A stretch of 64,000 nucleotides of DNA from Clostridia bacterium. Its GTDB lineage: Bacteria; Bacillota; Clostridia; Lutisporales; Lutisporaceae. Positions 17,769 through 27,024 of this stretch are shown one piece after another. The first letter of the stretch is position 1. Each line of letters opens with the position of its first letter. The stretch spans positions 677,014 through 741,013 of the forward strand of contig DASPIR010000023.1 of assembly GCA_035628995.1 (NCBI GenBank), given 5' to 3'. A program made the position numbers and the translations under genes. The notes under the pieces are model-generated. The model was given only the letters and a program-made list of their open reading frames with translations, was not told the DNA's origin and made no database searches.

Positions 17769-18085
17769 CTATTCTTTATCAGCTGCTACCTCGCTAAGCT
17801 GGGGCTTGCTTACTTCCTTATCAATAACACCTCTTAAAAACTCAAGAAACTCTTCTCTTAGGTCTTGCCTTCTCAGCGCATACTCTACGGTAGCTTCCAA
17901 GAAGCCTAGCTTATCTCCTACATCATATCTTCTGCCCTCGAAACTAAATGCGTACATAGCTTCCCGATGAGCCAACTCTTTAAGAGCGTCAGTCAGCTGG
18001 ACCTCTCCACCCTTCCACGGCTGCGTATGTTCAAGAATATCAAATATGCCGGATTAATAATATATCTACCAAGAATAGCTATACT
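17769..18085 (-). pseudogene. galU: galU remnant (UTP-glucose-1-phosphate uridylyltransferase C-terminus), frameshifted
   Basis: Only the last third of GalU remains. The minus strand reads AILGRYIINP, then after a one-base loss in a G run at 18049-18050 continues GIFDILEHTQPWKGGEVQLTDAL and through YDVGDKLGF to a normal stop. The full enzyme is about 290-300 residues; this piece encodes about 100. Homology begins exactly at the stop codon of the Wzy-like gene, so the 5' part was replaced by that gene. No promoter or start is left; the in-frame ATG at 17975 would give only a 68-residue fragment lacking the nucleotide-binding domain. Confidence 0.85.
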
Positions 18086-19296
18086 ATATTAACTCTCACT
18101 TTTTTATTACTATACTTTATGCCTCTAAGAAATCTAACAGCTAATCCTAAAAATATCCAAAACTGAAACCTAGTCAAATAAGATCCACTTACAAACATTG
18201 GAACAATCCCTACAATAAGCCAGATTAAAATCTTATTCAACCCTTCAATGTCCTTCGAAAACATCAATTTAGTTATAATAGTAGTAAGTACTATGATAAT
18301 CATCGATCCCACTACAACACCAAATCCAGAGATAATTTCTAATATAATATTGTGTGAATATGTACCAGTGTACAATCTGTCCCCTGCTATCCCAATTCCT
18401 GTAATTGGATGTAGTTTGATTTGATATAGTATCTCTTCATAAATGGCTTCTCTCCCACTAAGATACACTTCTTCTTGCATAAATAGGCTTATACTTCTAC
18501 TACTTATTCCATAATCATCCATGATATTGATTAACACTATAAATATCTGTTCTAAATACAAAATACCCAGTATCGCAAGTATAGATATTGATAAAGTAAA
18601 TAAAAGATTTTTAATAGTTATTTTTTTAAAATTGATTATTTGATTAATTATTATATATATTCCTATGCTCATTATTGGCCCCCTGGATCCAATAGCAAGA
18701 ATTATAAATATTGAAAGGATAGCTAAGAATAGATATTTAATTGAAACTGTTCCAAAAAATTTATTTAAATATATAACAGCGGGAAGCAACATATAATATC
18801 CAAGCGACATATTATATGTTCCAATTGTTATATTTCTTGTAAGTACCAAGAGTCCAATAATCATTCCAACAATAAATACTAAAAAACTCACTTTTTCTAC
18901 AACATCATTCAATATTTCTAAACTTTTAACGCTTGAGCTATAAATGAAACTCGGCAGACATACAAAAAAGAACTGGAACAATATATCATTTAAAAATATT
19001 GCATTTTGTCTAAAGTATAGATAGTTCAAAGAAAAGATAACTATAGAAACACTGTAAGCTAGTATGAATAATTTACTTCTTCTTCTCAATACAACATTTA
19101 GCGAATAGAGATAAATTAATCCTACTACTACTTTTGATGATAATTGAACTAATACTCCCGTACTAGTATCTATTGCATTAAAATAATAGAGGATAAAACT
19201 CTGTACAATTAATACTACAAAAGGAGACATTATAGAAATACTTATTTTTATATCTTCTTCAGGTTTATAATATACATTCTTAACAATAGTTATCAT
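18079..19296 (-). CDS. O-antigen polymerase/ligase-like (Wzy-type) membrane protein
   Basis: A 405-residue, very hydrophobic protein with about ten to twelve membrane helices and a long extracytoplasmic loop near the C-terminal half (GREAIYEEILYQIKLHPITGIGIAG), the pattern of Wzy polymerases and WaaL-like ligases. It probably links repeat units outside the membrane. The start at 19296 is chosen because GGGGG (19302-19306) sits 5 nt upstream. The open frame continues another 60 codons upstream, but that part is antisense to a dead transposase. Its stop abuts the galU remnant, marking a recombination joint. Base composition is more AT-rich than its neighbours. Confidence 0.75.
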   Translation of the reverse strand: MITIVKNVYYKPEEDIKISISIMSPFVVLIVQSFILYYFNAIDTSTGVLVQLSSKVVVGLIYLYSLNVVLRRRSKLFILAYSVSIVIFSLNYLYFRQNAIFLNDILFQFFFVCLPSFIYSSSVKSLEILNDVVEKVSFLVFIVGMIIGLLVLTRNITIGTYNMSLGYYMLLPAVIYLNKFFGTVSIKYLFLAILSIFIILAIGSRGPIMSIGIYIIINQIINFKKITIKNLLFTLSISILAILGILYLEQIFIVLINIMDDYGISSRSISLFMQEEVYLSGREAIYEEILYQIKLHPITGIGIAGDRLYTGTYSHNIILEIISGFGVVVGSMIIIVLTTIITKLMFSKDIEGLNKILIWLIVGIVPMFVSGSYLTRFQFWIFLGLAVRFLRGIKYSNKKVRVNIV

Positions 19297-19351
19297 CTTA
19301 TCCCCCATATCTATTCTAGCAAATTGATGAATTGAATTTATGTTATTTAGC

Positions 19352-19617
19352 AAGGTTTCACTGATAGATGGCCCTGAGTTCTGCAGGAAGGCAATCATCC
19401 CTTTGAACTCTATCTTGTACTGAACGATATAGAACATAGAAAAACCAAAATCAGAACACCTAAGACTAATGGTTTCATTGAGCACTTCAGAATGAAATAA
19501 ACAATCTGGTTAAATCATTACAATAGAGAAAGGCCGTATCAGGGCTATAAGAATAATGGTAAGCGCCCAATCGATACTATTAATTCCTACTCGGAGACTG
19601 TAAGACAAGAAGCTTAG
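19352..19617 (+). pseudogene. Decayed IS481-like transposase fragment
   Basis: The plus strand carries scrambled pieces of an rve-type integrase domain. LIDGPEFC appears in one frame. The next frame gives LYLVLNDIEHRKTK, then IRTPKTNGFIEHF, an in-frame stop, and NHYNRERPYQGYKNNG ending at a stop at 19617. These match the DNGPEF, IEH-TK, TNG-ER and YN-ERPHQG signatures of IS481-like transposases. At least one frameshift, one stop and a loss of about 30 codons before the YN motif show it is dead. It lies between the Wzy-like and a glycosyltransferase gene. Confidence 0.75.
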
Positions 19618-19648
19618 TATTACACTTTATGTTAATATTTCTTATTAT

Positions 19649-20767
19649 TCATTCTGTTAAATCACTATATAACTCTAACAATTTCTGTTCTTCAATATTC
19701 CAATTAAACCTTTCTTTCACAGCTCTTCTACCTTCTTGTCCCATTTTCTTTGCTATTTTCGGATTTCTTAATAAATATATTATATTATCTGATATCTCAT
19801 TTACGTTTTTAGGGTCTACTACTATTCCAAATTCATATTGTTTTAATACTTCCCTTACATAGGGATAATCAGAAATTATAACAGGTAATCCCATAGCCAT
19901 GTACTCATATACTTTCGTTGCAAGGTTATCTGCTTTACAATATTGTCCAACATCTAAAATGGTACAAATTCCCATGTTACTTTTTTTGTATATTTCTAAT
20001 ACTTTATCTCTTCCGACATAACCTTTATAATCAACACATATGAATTCCTTCAAATTCTTTACATCATTATGATATTCTTCAGGAGATAAGTTGCCTCCTA
20101 ATATTAAATTAACGTTTGCTTTATATGCTGCTAATATTAAATGCGTTATACCCCTGTTATATGTTAAACTCCCAACATGGCATATTGTTCTATCTTTTTT
20201 TGATTCTTCTTTATCATATTCATTATATAATTCATCCAAAACAGGTACATTGTTTATAAAAACTGTTCTCTTTGCTCGATTTTCAAAAGGATTAACATGA
20301 TTAATTGTACAAGGAAATATTACTAAATCAATCTTCTTAATAGAATGAGTTTCATATTTAAAATAAATATAAGATAACAATTTTCTAAAGATTTGAGGAA
20401 TATAATATTTTTCTTTGATTTGCAATGTATAATTTTCATGAGAATCAAATATTACTTTTTTCCCTTTTCTATTTAATTTATTACCTACTGGTAACAGTTC
20501 AGGGTCATGAAAGTGATATACTTCCGCATCTAGTTCGATAGCTTTTTTATAAAAGTATTTATTAGAATACATCATTCTGTCAATCCTGTTTTGGGGTCTA
20601 TAATTCGTTGAGACTATCTTAACATTATTTAAAATTTCATCAGGCTGGTCATCATTCACTAATAAAGTTACATCATATCCATTATTAGCCAAAGAAGTGC
20701 ATTCTTTTTTAAATATCCTAACATCATATCTATTGTGAGCACTTGTCATATGGCATATTCTAATCAC
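19649..20767 (-). CDS. Family 4 glycosyltransferase
   Basis: A 372-residue GT-B-fold glycosyltransferase. Its N-terminal ICHMTSAHNRYDVRIFKKE and mid HFHDPELLP match a branch of group 1 transferases found in capsule loci. The C-terminal half has the nucleotide-sugar-binding region (LATKVYEYMAMGLPVI). It would add one sugar of the repeat unit on the cytoplasmic side. It starts with GTG at 20767 behind GGGGGTAGAGGT. Donor and acceptor are unknown. Confidence 0.85.
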   Translation of the reverse strand: MIRICHMTSAHNRYDVRIFKKECTSLANNGYDVTLLVNDDQPDEILNNVKIVSTNYRPQNRIDRMMYSNKYFYKKAIELDAEVYHFHDPELLPVGNKLNRKGKKVIFDSHENYTLQIKEKYYIPQIFRKLLSYIYFKYETHSIKKIDLVIFPCTINHVNPFENRAKRTVFINNVPVLDELYNEYDKEESKKDRTICHVGSLTYNRGITHLILAAYKANVNLILGGNLSPEEYHNDVKNLKEFICVDYKGYVGRDKVLEIYKKSNMGICTILDVGQYCKADNLATKVYEYMAMGLPVIISDYPYVREVLKQYEFGIVVDPKNVNEISDNIIYLLRNPKIAKKMGQEGRRAVKERFNWNIEEQKLLELYSDLTE

Positions 20768-20811
20768 ACCTCTACCCCCAATAAATCAAATTAATTCTAT
20801 GTTTTTTACCC

Positions 20812-21945
20812 TTATTTAGACTTCAATACTTCAATAATAATTTTTGATATCTTTTTTATATCTTCTTCACTCATATATGGATTCATAGGAAGTGATAGTA
20901 CAGTCTCACATAATATATTAGTTACTTTATAATTATAGTCGCTAAAATCTAAATCTGAAAAAGCTTCTTGCTTATGCATTGGTTTTACATAATAAATCAT
21001 ACTTGGGATGCCTTGCTCTTTTAATTTAGCTTGGAGCATATCTCTTTCTTCTTTATTCTTAAGTTTTATTGTATATTGAGCAAAGCTCGATATATATCCT
21101 TCAGGAATAACTGGTATTTCAACAACATCGCCAAGTTTCCCATTATACCACTTATATACTTTGTTTACATCATCTAGTTCATGTTCAATAAATGCAGTCA
21201 GCTTAACACTCAAGATTGCTGCCTGAATTGTATCAAGTCTGGAATTTACACCAACTCTTACGTTGTCATATTTGTTATCGCCTTTACCATGTACCTTGTA
21301 TGAGTTAAGCAACTCTGCTAGTTTATCATTATTAGTAAAAATTGCTCCCCCATCTCCGTAGCAACCTAATGGCTTAGCTGGAAAAAATGAAGTGGTTGCT
21401 GCGTCACCAAAACTGCAAGCCATTTTACAATTAATGCTTCCTCCAAATCCCTGAGCAGCATCTTCCAATACTAGGAGATTATACTTCTTAGCGATTCTAT
21501 TAACTTCATAATGGTCCGCTGGAAGTCCAAATAAATCAACCGGGATTATGACTTTGGGTGTTAGTTTCCCTTCTTCTAAAACTTTTTGGATTGTTTTCTC
21601 CAACTTACATGTATCAATATTAAAGGTTTGCCTATCCACATCCACAAAAATGGGTGTTGCTCCTCTGAATGAAACGATCTCACCTGTTGAAAAGAATGTA
21701 AAATCAGGAACAAACACTACGTCTCCTTCTTTGATGTCCCATGCCATCATTACCAGTGTCATAGCTTCCGTTCCATTGGCACAGGAAATACAATGCTTCA
21801 CCCCAACGTATTCAGCAAGCTGTTCTTCCAAAACTCTTACTTCTTTTCCACCGATAAAGTTTGTATTCACTATTACTTCTTGAATTGCAGCATCTATTTC
21901 ATTTTTATATTTTCGATATTGCGATTTTAAATCTCTGAATTCCAT
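20812..21945 (-). CDS. DegT/WbpE-like nucleotide-sugar aminotransferase
   Basis: A 377-residue PLP-dependent aminotransferase. FFPAKPLGCYGDGGA contains the Schiff-base lysine (about 190). The run CISCANGTEA and the segment GVNSRLDTIQAAIL closely resemble WbpE/WlbC, which aminate the C3 keto group of UDP-3-keto-GlcNAcA. The start at 21945 (MEFRDL) follows GGGAGGAG; an ATG at 21987 would add 14 residues without a site. Its neighbours supply the other steps: a 6-dehydrogenase, a Gfo/Idh oxidase and an acyltransferase. Confidence 0.88.
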   Translation of the reverse strand: MEFRDLKSQYRKYKNEIDAAIQEVIVNTNFIGGKEVRVLEEQLAEYVGVKHCISCANGTEAMTLVMMAWDIKEGDVVFVPDFTFFSTGEIVSFRGATPIFVDVDRQTFNIDTCKLEKTIQKVLEEGKLTPKVIIPVDLFGLPADHYEVNRIAKKYNLLVLEDAAQGFGGSINCKMACSFGDAATTSFFPAKPLGCYGDGGAIFTNNDKLAELLNSYKVHGKGDNKYDNVRVGVNSRLDTIQAAILSVKLTAFIEHELDDVNKVYKWYNGKLGDVVEIPVIPEGYISSFAQYTIKLKNKEERDMLQAKLKEQGIPSMIYYVKPMHKQEAFSDLDFSDYNYKVTNILCETVLSLPMNPYMSEEDIKKISKIIIEVLKSK

Positions 21946-21991
21946 AAAATTCTCCTCCCATGATAAGTTCAATAATATTCTAGGCAAGTGT

Positions 21992-22891
21992 TTACCTGAT
22001 AGTTTTTATAAAATTAATAAACTTTTCGTGATCTATAGCAAAATTCCCACTTACTGTAGAATTTGATGCAATACTCTTTGTTACTACAGCACCTAATGAA
22101 ATTTTACAATTATCTCCAATCGTTATGCCATTAGTAATTGTTGCGTTTACCCCTAACCAGCAATCATTACCAATTACAACTCTTCCTGCCAATTTTACGC
22201 CTGCTGTTATGAATGTCCTTTTCCCAATAACATCATCGTGAGCAATATGTACAAAATTATCTAATTTTACATACTCATTTAAGACGGTGTCTCCTCCTAA
22301 TACGCCTCTGTCAACACAACAGTTATGTTGGATTTCAACATTGTCTTTAATAATAGCTCTACCTGCAGTCTTAACCGAAGTAACTATTTCACCATTATTC
22401 ATAAATTGAAATCCATTTGATCCAATTTGACTTCCTGAACGAATAATAGCATTATTCCCAATAACTGTTCCAGGATGAATAACAACATTGGCCTCAATAA
22501 TAGAATTTTCTCCAATACTAATACTATGATCTCCGATAACTGCATTATCTGAGATGACCGCAGAGTTAGCAATATTATTTTCAAATCTATCCCAATAAAA
22601 GTCCATATCTGCTAATTTATTATGAAGCTTATAAAATGTTGCTTTGGGTGAACTGGATAATATCACACCCATATCTTTTGGAAGATCCATTGAATCATAA
22701 GTTTCTTTAGATATTATTACCGATTTAATATTCTCATTTTCAACTATAGATCTTTGAAATTTTACATCAGCCAAAAAAGATAACACTTTTTCATCTTTAT
22801 ATTCTGATGTTGCCATACCTAATGCGTCAAATTCGCCATCTACTATAATCTCAATATCAGATATTATATCTTTTATACCAGCCAATTTCAT
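21992..22891 (-). CDS. LpxD-like left-handed beta-helix N-acyltransferase
   Basis: A 299-residue protein. The first 100 residues form an alpha/beta lead domain. The rest is a hexapeptide-repeat beta-helix ((I/V)G-N-I repeats from about 115 to 280) with HNCCVDRG and HIAHDDVIG motifs in place of the LpxD/LpxA catalytic histidine region. This layout is that of LpxD-type acyltransferases rather than the short WbpD acetyltransferases. Given its place between the C3-aminotransferase and the MaoC-like gene, it probably N-acylates the new 3-amino group of the uronic acid. It overlaps the MaoC-like gene by 4 nt (ATGA). Confidence 0.75.
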   Translation of the reverse strand: MKLAGIKDIISDIEIIVDGEFDALGMATSEYKDEKVLSFLADVKFQRSIVENENIKSVIISKETYDSMDLPKDMGVILSSSPKATFYKLHNKLADMDFYWDRFENNIANSAVISDNAVIGDHSISIGENSIIEANVVIHPGTVIGNNAIIRSGSQIGSNGFQFMNNGEIVTSVKTAGRAIIKDNVEIQHNCCVDRGVLGGDTVLNEYVKLDNFVHIAHDDVIGKRTFITAGVKLAGRVVIGNDCWLGVNATITNGITIGDNCKISLGAVVTKSIASNSTVSGNFAIDHEKFINFIKTIR

Positions 22892-23323
22892 GACTTTACC
22901 TCCTCTTTCTTTACCGGCATTACAGATGCAATTCCTTTAAAGACAACTTTCTTATCCTGATTTACACAGATTGTGCTAAGTCTAACTATGTTTTTTCTGG
23001 AAATATTTCAATAACTTCAACACTAGCTTTTATTGTATCTCCAAATTTCACTGGGGCGGTTAATGATAACCCTTGCCCTAAATATATTGTCCCATGACCT
23101 GGTAACTGCACTCCTAAAACCGCGGATATTAAACTTGCAGTAAGCATCCCATGAGCTATTTGTTCTTTAAAATTGTGTTTTTAGCTTCAACATCATTTAA
23201 GTGAACGGGATTAATATACCCTGTTATACCTGCAAACAAATATACATCTGACTCTGAAATTGTTTTTCGAAACGAAGCTTTATCTCCTATGGAAATTTCA
23301 TTAATAGATTTTCCCGTTATCAT
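22888..23323 (-). pseudogene. MaoC-like (R)-hydratase gene with two single-base frameshifts
   Basis: Three frames joined give a typical 140-residue MaoC/hotdog hydratase: ISESDVYLFAGITGYINPVH, then FKEQIAHGMLTASLISAVLG and PGHGTIYLGQGLSL, then IVRLSTICVNQDKK. One base is missing in the short A run at 23169-23172 and one in the T run at 22991-22996 (plus-strand view). All other family features, an AAGGTGG ribosome binding site and a 4-nt overlap with the next gene are intact. It is either a recently broken gene or two sequencing errors. The enzyme class hydrates enoyl-CoA to 3-hydroxyacyl-CoA. Confidence 0.8.
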
Positions 23324-23344
23324 TTTTAATTATCCACCTTCAAA

Positions 23345-24427
23345 TTATCTTCCGAACCTATCTTTAAAATCTAATGTACTGCACTTCTCCATTGGTAACT
23401 TCACACATTTGCCTTCAGCTGCCGACTTATATATTGCAAGAACCAACTCAAGTGCACGCCTTCCATCTTCAGCTGTTACATAAGGTTCTCTATCATTTTC
23501 TATTGCATCAATTACGTCAGCATAAAGGGGTATATGTCCAAAACCATATACGTTAGGTGGATTTTCGTGATACTTAATTTTAACTTCATTAGGATCATCT
23601 AATAGATCTGAAAACTCCCACTCCTCAATTAAGTTAACTGATTGACCCCCTGCTTTTACTGTACCTTTTTCCCCGAAGATATAAAGTGTCTCCTCAAGGT
23701 TCTTAGGATATATGTCTGTCGTTCCTTCTATAATTCCATAACTTCCATTTGAAAATTTAACCAGTGCAATTCCTAAATCTTCTGCCTCAATATAATGGTG
23801 GTTAAGATTATCTGTCATTCCTATCACTTCTGAAATTTCATTACCCATCATCCATCTTAAAAGATCAATATTATGAATACATTGATTCATCAAAGCTCCG
23901 CCGTCTTGCTCCCATGTGCCTCTCCACTTAGCTCTATCATAGTATTCATATCCTCGATTCCATCTTACATGTGCAGTTCCATAGAAAAGCTTCCCGAACC
24001 TTTTTTTATCAATGGCTTCTCTTATCTTTTGAATAGACTTATTAAATCTGTTTTGATGGCAAGCACTTACTTTAACACCTTTTACTTTTGCTCTTTCAAT
24101 TATCTTATCTGCTTCTTCTAAGGAAAGGGATATTGGCTTTTCAATAATCAAATTACATCCAGCATCAATACAGTTCAATGCAATTTGCCCATGCTTACCG
24201 CTTTCCGTGCAAATAGCAATTAAATTAGGTTTTTCGGTATATATTAATTCTCTGTAGTCTGTATATTCTTTTAGTTTCTTTGGAAGATTGAATTTAAGGA
24301 TTTTATCCTCCATATTTTCTGAAACGATATCGCATAAAGCTACAATTTCTAAATTATTTTCAAGCGCTGCTGCTATATGATTTGGTGAAATTCTTCCGCA
24401 TCCTATCAAAGCATATTTTAAACTCAC
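23345..24427 (-). CDS. Gfo/Idh/MocA-family nucleotide-sugar dehydrogenase (WbpB/WlbA/GnnA-like)
   Basis: A 360-residue NAD-dependent oxidoreductase. The N-terminal Rossmann motif is GCGRISPNH (9-17). IEKPIS near 95-99 has the catalytic lysine, and ALMNQCIHNIDLLRWMMG holds the active-site histidine region. In the neighbouring pathway it would oxidise C3 of UDP-GlcNAcA (WlbA) so that the WbpE-like enzyme can aminate it. It starts with GTG at 24427 behind GGGGGTAGT, 11 bp after the WbpA-like gene. Confidence 0.85.
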   Translation of the reverse strand: MSLKYALIGCGRISPNHIAAALENNLEIVALCDIVSENMEDKILKFNLPKKLKEYTDYRELIYTEKPNLIAICTESGKHGQIALNCIDAGCNLIIEKPISLSLEEADKIIERAKVKGVKVSACHQNRFNKSIQKIREAIDKKRFGKLFYGTAHVRWNRGYEYYDRAKWRGTWEQDGGALMNQCIHNIDLLRWMMGNEISEVIGMTDNLNHHYIEAEDLGIALVKFSNGSYGIIEGTTDIYPKNLEETLYIFGEKGTVKAGGQSVNLIEEWEFSDLLDDPNEVKIKYHENPPNVYGFGHIPLYADVIDAIENDREPYVTAEDGRRALELVLAIYKSAAEGKCVKLPMEKCSTLDFKDRFGR

Positions 24428-24438
24428 AACACTACCCC

Positions 24439-25752
24439 CTATAATAATTCAATATTTCCCCTATCATAAATATCTTTCATAGCATTTTTTGTATCAAAGA
24501 TTATCTTTGCATGCTTTTGAACAAATCCATAATCCATATTGGTGTGAGCTGTTGTTATTATTACAAGATCAGTACTTTCTATAAGCTCATCTGTTAATTT
24601 CGGTTCGCTCTTTCTCACTTCTCCATGTCTACGATATTCTGATGCATAAGGATCAAAATAAACAACCTCTGCCCCTCCTTTTTCCAGTTCTTCGATTACT
24701 CTAATAGCTGGACTTTCCCTATAATCATCTATGTCCTGTTTGTAAGCTATACCAAGCACTAAAATTCTAGATCCATTCATAGCTTTTTTATACCTGTTCA
24801 AAATTTTACTGGATCTTTCAGTACAGTATTCCGGCATTCGGTCATTGACCATCATTGAAGATTCAATCATTGAAGTATGAAATCCATATTCACGAGCTTT
24901 CCAGGAAAGATAATATGGGTCAAGGGGAATGCAATGTCCTCCAAGTCCAGGGCCCGGATAGAATGCTTGAAATCCATAAGGCTTTGATTTCGCAGCTTCA
25001 ATAACTTCCCAAATATCAATTCCCATCTTATTGCAAAGAATAGCCAATTCATTAACTAAGCCAATATTCACATTTCTATATGTATTCTCAAGAATCTTTT
25101 CCATCTCAGCAACAGCCGGTGAAGATACCGTATGTACATCTCCTTCTAAAACTGCACGGTACATTGCTGCAATAACCTCTGTAGCATCTTGTCCAATAGC
25201 ACCTACTACTTTGGGTGTGTTCTTGGTTTTATAAATTAAATTGCCTGGATCAACTCGCTCCGGAGAAAATCCTAAATAGAAATCTTCACCACACTTTAAT
25301 CCCGAACCACATTCTAATATGGGTTTAATGAGTTCCTCTGTAGTACCTGGGTATGTAGTAGATTCTAATACAACTATTGTTTCCTTTTTCAGATATTTCG
25401 CTATTTCTTCAGAAGACGATTTTACATAACTAATATCTGGCTGTTGATGGTCATCTAATGGTGTAGGTACACAAATCGCTATAAAATCAACATCTTTTAT
25501 AAAGCTGAAATCAGATGTAGCAGACAATATTCCTTTTTCAACCAGTTGGGAAAGATCACTATCCACAACATCACCTATATAATTTCTTCCTTGATTAACC
25601 ATTTCAACTTTCTGAGGTTGTATGTCGAATCCCATAGTTTTAAAACCAGCTTTAGCTTTTTCTACCGCTAAAGGGAGACCAACATAACCAAGGCCAACTA
25701 CAGCAACAGTGATTTTTTTATTTATGATTTTGTCTAACAATTTTTGTTTCAT
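24439..25752 (-). CDS. UDP-N-acetylglucosamine 6-dehydrogenase (WbpA-like)
   Basis: A 437-residue nucleotide-sugar dehydrogenase. GLGYVGLP (about 20-27) binds NAD. GFSPERVDPGN and GLGGHCIPLDP, with the catalytic Cys near 273, are the WbpA/WecC-type signatures. It performs two successive oxidations at C6, giving a uronic acid. WbpA-type (UDP-GlcNAc) is favoured over UDP-glucose dehydrogenase because the following genes oxidise, aminate and acylate C3. It overlaps or abuts the glycosyltransferase upstream (4-bp gap). Confidence 0.88.
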   Translation of the reverse strand: MKQKLLDKIINKKITVAVVGLGYVGLPLAVEKAKAGFKTMGFDIQPQKVEMVNQGRNYIGDVVDSDLSQLVEKGILSATSDFSFIKDVDFIAICVPTPLDDHQQPDISYVKSSSEEIAKYLKKETIVVLESTTYPGTTEELIKPILECGSGLKCGEDFYLGFSPERVDPGNLIYKTKNTPKVVGAIGQDATEVIAAMYRAVLEGDVHTVSSPAVAEMEKILENTYRNVNIGLVNELAILCNKMGIDIWEVIEAAKSKPYGFQAFYPGPGLGGHCIPLDPYYLSWKAREYGFHTSMIESSMMVNDRMPEYCTERSSKILNRYKKAMNGSRILVLGIAYKQDIDDYRESPAIRVIEELEKGGAEVVYFDPYASEYRRHGEVRKSEPKLTDELIESTDLVIITTAHTNMDYGFVQKHAKIIFDTKNAMKDIYDRGNIELL

Positions 25753-25756
25753 TAAC

Positions 25757-27010
25757 TCATGCTACCCCTCTCTGCACTGCATTTATGATTATATTTTCTA
25801 ACTGATCTGTTAGTTTAGCAAAATCAAATTCTTTTGCTGCATTTAATGCACTGGTACAGTATTTGCCATATTCATCAGAAGACATATTGTAAAACTTCAA
25901 TACACCTTCGGCTAACGTTTCAGCACTCCCACCTTCAACTGTTATACCACATTGGAATTTCTCGAGATTATCATATCCACATTTTATATTAGAAATTGTC
26001 GGTTTACCGGAAGCCATATAATCAAACATTTTATTTAAGCTCAATCCATATTTATACAGTCCAATTTGCTCGCCGGTAAAAATATTAAGGCTACTTTTAC
26101 TCAAAATATTCGGTATACTTTTCTTATCTACTTTTCCTTTAAAAACAACATTTCTGAGGCTATTATCAATGCAATAACTTTCTAATTCTTCATTCATGTA
26201 TCCCGTACCAAAAATAATGAATTTTATATTTTTATAACCTCTATCCTGAATAATCTTGGCTGTCTCAACAATATAGTTTACATAGTTTGCTTTTCCTAAC
26301 GACCCAGTATATAAAACCTTAAAAAAGTTATCATCATCTAAATCTAGATCTTTATATACATTCTTTATTTTCTGATTATTGTATATATCTAAATCTATTC
26401 CATTATTTATATAGTATATATGGTTTAAATCTATTTTTTTTTTCCCATAATACTTTTCAGCAACGTAATCTTTACCACCTTCCATAGTAAAGATTATGCT
26501 ATCAGCATTTTTATAAATCCAATGTTCTAGCTGATATAATGCCTTAGCCATTATACTATTATGTTTTAGTAAACCAAATTCAATTAATGTTAATGGCCAT
26601 AAATCTGCAATTTCAACAATACATCTACAATTATATTTTTTTGCTATCTTTATACCTGCGAAACAAGCTAATGGATGGACTGAAGTTGCAATTATTACAT
26701 CAGGACTACTAATTTTTCTTGTAACTGTAAACAAGCCTAAGGTATATTGAAGCATATTAATTATACGTGATTTACCATTACCAACATAATTACTTGTCCT
26801 TAAGTATACATAATTTATATTATCGATTATTTCTTTACTGAATTTTTCATTACCCTTTATTAAATTTAAGTTTGAATTATGTACTGTACTTGCAGCAAAA
26901 ACAGTAACATTATGCCCTTTCTTTATCAAATATTTTGCGAAATTATAAGGCCTTGCCAAAGGAAAAAACCATGGTGGAATCGCATAATGATTGAAAAACC
27001 AAATATTCAT
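25757..27010 (-). CDS. Family 4 glycosyltransferase (WbuB-like)
   Basis: A 417-residue GT-B transferase. The opening NHYAIPPWFFPLARPYNFAK and the GSLGKANYV and FDYMASGKPTI segments match WbuB-like transferases of O-antigen loci. It probably transfers an N-acetylated amino sugar; the exact substrate is not deducible. It sits between the initiating sugar transferase and the uronic-acid genes. Confidence 0.85.
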   Translation of the reverse strand: MNIWFFNHYAIPPWFFPLARPYNFAKYLIKKGHNVTVFAASTVHNSNLNLIKGNEKFSKEIIDNINYVYLRTSNYVGNGKSRIINMLQYTLGLFTVTRKISSPDVIIATSVHPLACFAGIKIAKKYNCRCIVEIADLWPLTLIEFGLLKHNSIMAKALYQLEHWIYKNADSIIFTMEGGKDYVAEKYYGKKKIDLNHIYYINNGIDLDIYNNQKIKNVYKDLDLDDDNFFKVLYTGSLGKANYVNYIVETAKIIQDRGYKNIKFIIFGTGYMNEELESYCIDNSLRNVVFKGKVDKKSIPNILSKSSLNIFTGEQIGLYKYGLSLNKMFDYMASGKPTISNIKCGYDNLEKFQCGITVEGGSAETLAEGVLKFYNMSSDEYGKYCTSALNAAKEFDFAKLTDQLENIIINAVQRGVA

Positions 27011-27024
27011 TTATAAAGTACTCC

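Noticed and set aside
19297..19485. N-terminal extension of about 60 codons on the Wzy-like protein
   Set aside because: It is antisense to a decayed transposase, and a good GGGGG ribosome binding site sits right before ATG 19296.
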